From positions 1 through 9,345 of the forward strand of contig DUTL01000219.1 of assembly GCA_012842105.1 (NCBI GenBank): a stretch of DNA of 9,345 nucleotides, given 5' to 3'. Each line of letters starts with the position of its first letter. Within the stretch, counting starts at the first letter, position 1. A model generated the notes under the pieces. It worked only from the letters and a program-made list of their open reading frames with translations, had not been told where the DNA came from and did no database searches. Origin of the DNA: Candidatus Fermentithermobacillaceae bacterium. Its GTDB lineage: Bacteria > Bacillota > Sulfobacillia > Fermentithermobacillales > Fermentithermobacillaceae. Both the position numbers and the translations under genes were made by a program. Of the stretch, positions 7,310 to 9,345 are shown piece by piece.

Positions 7310-8308
7310 TCATTCCCATTCAATGGTTCCCGGAGGCTTTGACGTAATGTCGTAGACCACCCGGTTTACCTGTGGAACTTCGTCTGTAATCTTCAAAGCT
7401 ATTGCGTTGAGCAAATCATGGGGAATCGGAGCCCACCGGGCAACCATGGCATCAGAAGACAATACCGCCCTAATTGCGATTAAGTGCCCGTAGGTCCTGC
7501 CGCCCTCCTTGACGCCAACGGTTCTCACATTGGGGAGGACACAGAAACACTGCCATAGCCTGTCATACCAGCCTGCTTCTGAGATTTGCCGGTCCAAAAC
7601 AGCCTGGGCTTTCCGGAGAATCTCAAGTTTCTGCGCCGTCACCTCTCCCAGTATCCTGACGGCCAATCCCGGGCCGGGAAAGGGATGCCTGTGAACCAGG
7701 GATTTGGGAAGCCCAAGTTCTTCACCTACAAGCCTGACCTGCTCCTTGTACAAATCCCTGAGCGGCTCCAGCAGTTCAAAATCCATATCCTCAGGCAAAC
7801 CGCCCACATTGTGATGGCTCTTAACCAGCCGTGTCTCCCTCTCGTCTCCGGTGGTTTGCGCTTCAGCTCCGGACTCGACAATGTCTGAACGGATAGTACC
7901 TTGAACAAGGAAACGGGCACCTTCGTATTTTGCCGCTTCTTCTTCAAACACACGGATAAACTCTTCGCCGATGATCTTTCGCTTCGCCTCAGGATCCGCA
8001 ATGCCTGCGAGCCTTTCCAGAAACCGGGATCTTGCATCAACGGCCTTCAATTCAATGCCCAGCCCGGAAAAGGACGAGGCAACAAATTCCATTTCCCCTT
8101 CTCTCAACAGGCCGTTGTCAATCATGACCGGTTTTAGGTTCTTGCCCATTGCTCTGTGCACCAAAACAGCTGCAACAGTGGAATCTACACCGCCTGAAAC
8201 ACCCACAATAGCTGACGAGCCTTCTGTGCTGTCTCTTATGTGAGATATCGCGTTGTGAATAAACTCCTGAGACTGCCGCCTGGACCATTCTCTACCCGGT
8301 TGAGCCAT
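7310..8308 (-). CDS. guaA: GMP synthetase, stand-alone ATP-pyrophosphatase subunit
   Basis: This enzyme amidates XMP to GMP using ATP and ammonia. From ATG 8308 the 332 residues hold the N-type ATP-pyrophosphatase domain with P-loop SGGVDS (38-43), then DPEAKRKIIGEEFI (105-118), KSHHNVGGLPEDMDFEL (163-179), PFPGPGLAVRILGE (209-222), and the dimerisation domain ending in VYDITSKPPGTIEWE. Usual bacterial GuaA is about 510 residues with an N-terminal class I glutaminase; that domain is absent, and the preceding DNA is non-coding and then another gene. This resembles the archaeal two-subunit enzyme, where a separate glutaminase supplies ammonia. The frame stays open to an ATG at 8380 through repeat DNA, but AGGGGG (8318-8323) nine bases before ATG 8308 favours 8308. 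A charged insertion (about 150-162) precedes KSHHNVGG. It is first gene of the purine operon. Confidence 0.93.
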   Translation of the reverse strand: MAQPGREWSRRQSQEFIHNAISHIRDSTEGSSAIVGVSGGVDSTVAAVLVHRAMGKNLKPVMIDNGLLREGEMEFVASSFSGLGIELKAVDARSRFLERLAGIADPEAKRKIIGEEFIRVFEEEAAKYEGARFLVQGTIRSDIVESGAEAQTTGDERETRLVKSHHNVGGLPEDMDFELLEPLRDLYKEQVRLVGEELGLPKSLVHRHPFPGPGLAVRILGEVTAQKLEILRKAQAVLDRQISEAGWYDRLWQCFCVLPNVRTVGVKEGGRTYGHLIAIRAVLSSDAMVARWAPIPHDLLNAIALKITDEVPQVNRVVYDITSKPPGTIEWE

Positions 8309-8317
8309 ACCTATCAT

Positions 8318-8323
8318 CCCCCT
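8318..8323 (-). promoter_or_regulatory. Ribosome binding site fixing the guaA start
   Basis: The minus strand reads AGGGGG, 9 nt before ATG 8308. It decides against ATG 8380 (no Shine-Dalgarno, inside tandem repeats) and ATG 8317 (directly adjacent to the site). Its first base overlaps the end of the 16-bp dyad element, so a protein or fold on that element could block ribosome access. Confidence 0.65.
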
Positions 8324-8338
8324 GTGCAGTGTACAGTG
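8323..8338. repeat. 16-bp dyad element at the guaA ribosome binding site, copy 2
   Basis: Read on the minus strand this is CACTGTACACTGCACA, identical to 3558-3573 except for one base. It retains an imperfect palindrome, TGTGCA-G-TGTACA, at 8323-8335 on the plus strand. It abuts the guaA Shine-Dalgarno, a good place for an operator. Confidence 0.4.
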
Positions 8339-8347
8339 CCTACCTTC

Positions 8348-8400
8348 GTCAATATCATACGTCTGGTCAATATCATACATCTGGTCAATATCTTACATCC
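8348..8400. repeat. Three tandem 18-bp repeats in the guaA leader
   Basis: Copies are GTCAATATCATACGTCTG (8348-8365), GTCAATATCATACATCTG (8366-8383) and GTCAATATCTTACATCC (8384-8400, last base diverged). Copies 1 and 2 differ at one position. On the minus strand each contains TTGAC and copies 1 and 2 contain TATGAT, but at spacings that do not form a promoter. They sit 40-92 bp before the guaA start, within its likely 5' leader. The repeats are plain in the sequence; their role is unknown. Confidence 0.85.
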
Positions 8401-8474
8401 ATTTCTCAGCTTTTTCTCAGGTACCGGTTCGTAGTTAGACACTTTATGCAAAGTCAAATAATTACTCAATCAAG

Positions 8475-8503
8475 AATGTACCACCTCAAAGCGAACGCAA
8501 CAA
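8475..8503 (-). promoter_or_regulatory. Possible sigma-A-type promoter for the purine operon
   Basis: On the minus strand TTGTTG (8498-8503) and TACATT (8475-8480) are separated by 17 bp. The spacing is ideal but both boxes match consensus only partly. It would give a leader of about 160 nt containing the 18-bp repeats. A TTGACT at about 8452-8457 lacks a good -10 partner. Treat as a candidate only. Confidence 0.25.
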
Positions 8504-8521
8504 GGGCACAGGATAGCCGTT

Positions 8522-9345
8522 TCACTCTTCCTCATCTAGGCGTTTGAGTTCGGCAACTGCATCCTGGTATTGAGCTTCCAGGTTCATCCTTTCAGAAACA
8601 TCGTCTGCGGTTGACAGCTGTGAAACAATATAAGCCAGCCTGGTTCTTACTGCAAGTTCTCTGGCTTTCCGGTCTCCGGGCGTTCTCTGGTAATCCTGGC
8701 CGGTGCCACCGGGGCGGCCACTGTAGGCCCTGCTTTTTTCGTTACGAGCATCCATCCATTTCTGAAATTGTGTGTACGAACCATGGTACAAATGAAGGTT
8801 TCCTTGATCAAGATACCACATGCAAGTACAAAACCTCTCAATCAGAAACCTGTCGTGGGTGGCAACGATTATGGCTCCGGGGAATGCTGCCAGGGCTTCT
8901 TCAATGGCTTCTCTGGCTATCACATCTAGGTGGTTGGTAGGTTCATCCATGAGCAAAAGATCATACGGAGCGAATGTGAGGCATGTTAGTGCAAGATTGG
9001 TGGGTTCGTCAAGAACAAGCAAGCCAGGATTGACTGAAAATGCCCGGGCCAACAGCAGCCTGGTCTTCTCTCCACCGCTGAGTACAGACAGAGGTTTATC
9101 CCACAGGTGCCGGCCAATGCCGAAACGGCCCAGATGCCCTGAATGTTCAGAACCTATCAAGCCTAACGGAGTACCCTCTGCAGGCGTACGGGCATCTTGT
9201 TGTGCCCTACTGCCGCCGGCTCCGGCTTTTTCGGCTCCGGATTCTTCAGTTCCGAATTCGGTTCCGGCCTTCTTACCATTCTCTCCGCTGTTGGATTTGC
9301 ATCCGTACCCATTGCTGCCACTTTCGGCCACTGCAACCCCAGCCG
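8522..9345 (-). CDS. ABC-F family ATPase, 3' part, with rearranged ATPase core (possibly a broken gene)
   Basis: The frame is open to the right edge, so the 5' end is missing. ABC-F proteins are soluble tandem ATPases, many acting on ribosomes. Numbering from GTG 9331: 1-66 is a Gly/Ala/Glu/Ser-rich stretch with no recognisable ABC motif; WDKPLSVLSGGEKTRLLLAR (77-96) holds the signature; LLVLDEPTN (104-112) is a first Walker B; LALTCLTFAPYDLLLMDEPTNHLD (113-136) is a second Walker B; ATHDR (157-161) is the H-loop; 222-269 is a probable coiled-coil C-terminal tail. A normal ABC-F subunit has two complete domains, each with Walker A, signature and Walker B. Here the first Walker B runs straight into a second one, with no intervening domain. 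The simplest reading is an in-frame deletion joining domain 1 to the end of domain 2, or an assembly error. Family assignment is secure; activity is doubtful. Confidence 0.75.
   Translation of the reverse strand, partial: AGVAVAESGSNGYGCKSNSGENGKKAGTEFGTEESGAEKAGAGGSRAQQDARTPAEGTPLGLIGSEHSGHLGRFGIGRHLWDKPLSVLSGGEKTRLLLARAFSVNPGLLVLDEPTNLALTCLTFAPYDLLLMDEPTNHLDVIAREAIEEALAAFPGAIIVATHDRFLIERFCTCMWYLDQGNLHLYHGSYTQFQKWMDARNEKSRAYSGRPGGTGQDYQRTPGDRKARELAVRTRLAYIVSQLSTADDVSERMNLEAQYQDAVAELKRLDEEE

Noticed and set aside
7586..8243. Plus-strand and alternative minus-strand open frames inside guaA
   Set aside because: The conserved GMP synthetase motifs lie in a single minus-strand frame across the region; the others have no recognisable features.
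8309..8380. Extension of GuaA by 24 residues to ATG 8380
   Set aside because: No ribosome binding site precedes it, the extension is made from tandem repeat DNA, and a suitable Shine-Dalgarno lies inside it before ATG 8308.
8427..8496. PurBox-like CGAAC and inverted GTTCG (minus strand) before guaA
   Set aside because: The two five-base cores are about 60 bp apart, far from the 16-17 bp spacing of known Bacillus PurR box pairs, and the flanks match poorly.
8309..8521. Possible purine (guanine) riboswitch in the guaA leader
   Set aside because: A GTCTAACTACGAACC stretch recalls part of the aptamer core, but the paired loop sequences, the P1 helix and a following terminator/anti-terminator pair are not present.
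9296..9322. GSNGYGCKS read as a Walker A motif in the ABC-F frame
   Set aside because: It has an extra residue between the last Gly and Lys compared with GxxxxGK[ST], lies in a Gly/Ser/Asn-rich stretch and is too close to the signature motif for an ABC-F domain.

Overview
The window looks like a chromosomal segment of an anaerobic or thermophilic-leaning Bacillota (Firmicutes) lineage. This is an inference. It rests on strong AGGAGG-type ribosome binding sites, moderate GC content, the short PurS/PurQ-dependent form of PurL, a PurB whose catalytic histidines sit at Bacillus subtilis positions, and a long two-half ABC exporter permease of a type common in Bacillota. No tRNA, rRNA, CRISPR array, phage gene, transposase or recognisable defence system is visible.

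Layout from left to right: (1) positions 1-732, plus strand, carry the 3' part of a fold-type I PLP enzyme that runs off the left edge and ends at a good intrinsic terminator. (2) Positions 857-3354, minus strand, hold a two-gene ABC export operon (ATPase, then a 12-TM permease). It converges on the PLP gene, and two hairpins lie in the gap. (3) Positions 3580-8308, minus strand, form a purine biosynthesis operon transcribed in the order guaA (synthetase part only), purB, purL. (4) Positions 8522-9345, minus strand, carry the 3' part of an ABC-F ATPase gene that runs off the right edge. Its ATPase region is abnormal, with two Walker B motifs and only one signature motif.

How the genes fit together: PurL and PurB act in de novo IMP synthesis, PurB also makes AMP from adenylosuccinate, and GuaA makes GMP from XMP. 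The operon therefore serves the middle of the IMP pathway and both terminal branches. Both ammonia-using synthetases here (PurL and GuaA) appear without their glutaminase partners: PurQ and PurS are not next to purL, and the GMP synthetase lacks the usual N-terminal class I glutaminase domain. Those partners must be encoded elsewhere if the enzymes use glutamine.

The most notable non-coding features are three tandem 18-bp repeats in the guaA leader and a 16-bp near-palindromic element. The latter occurs once at the guaA ribosome binding site and once, inverted and with one mismatch, just past the purL stop, so the pair brackets the purine operon. The most abnormal coding feature is the ABC-F gene. 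I found no convincing novel multi-gene system; the rest of the window is ordinary housekeeping content.
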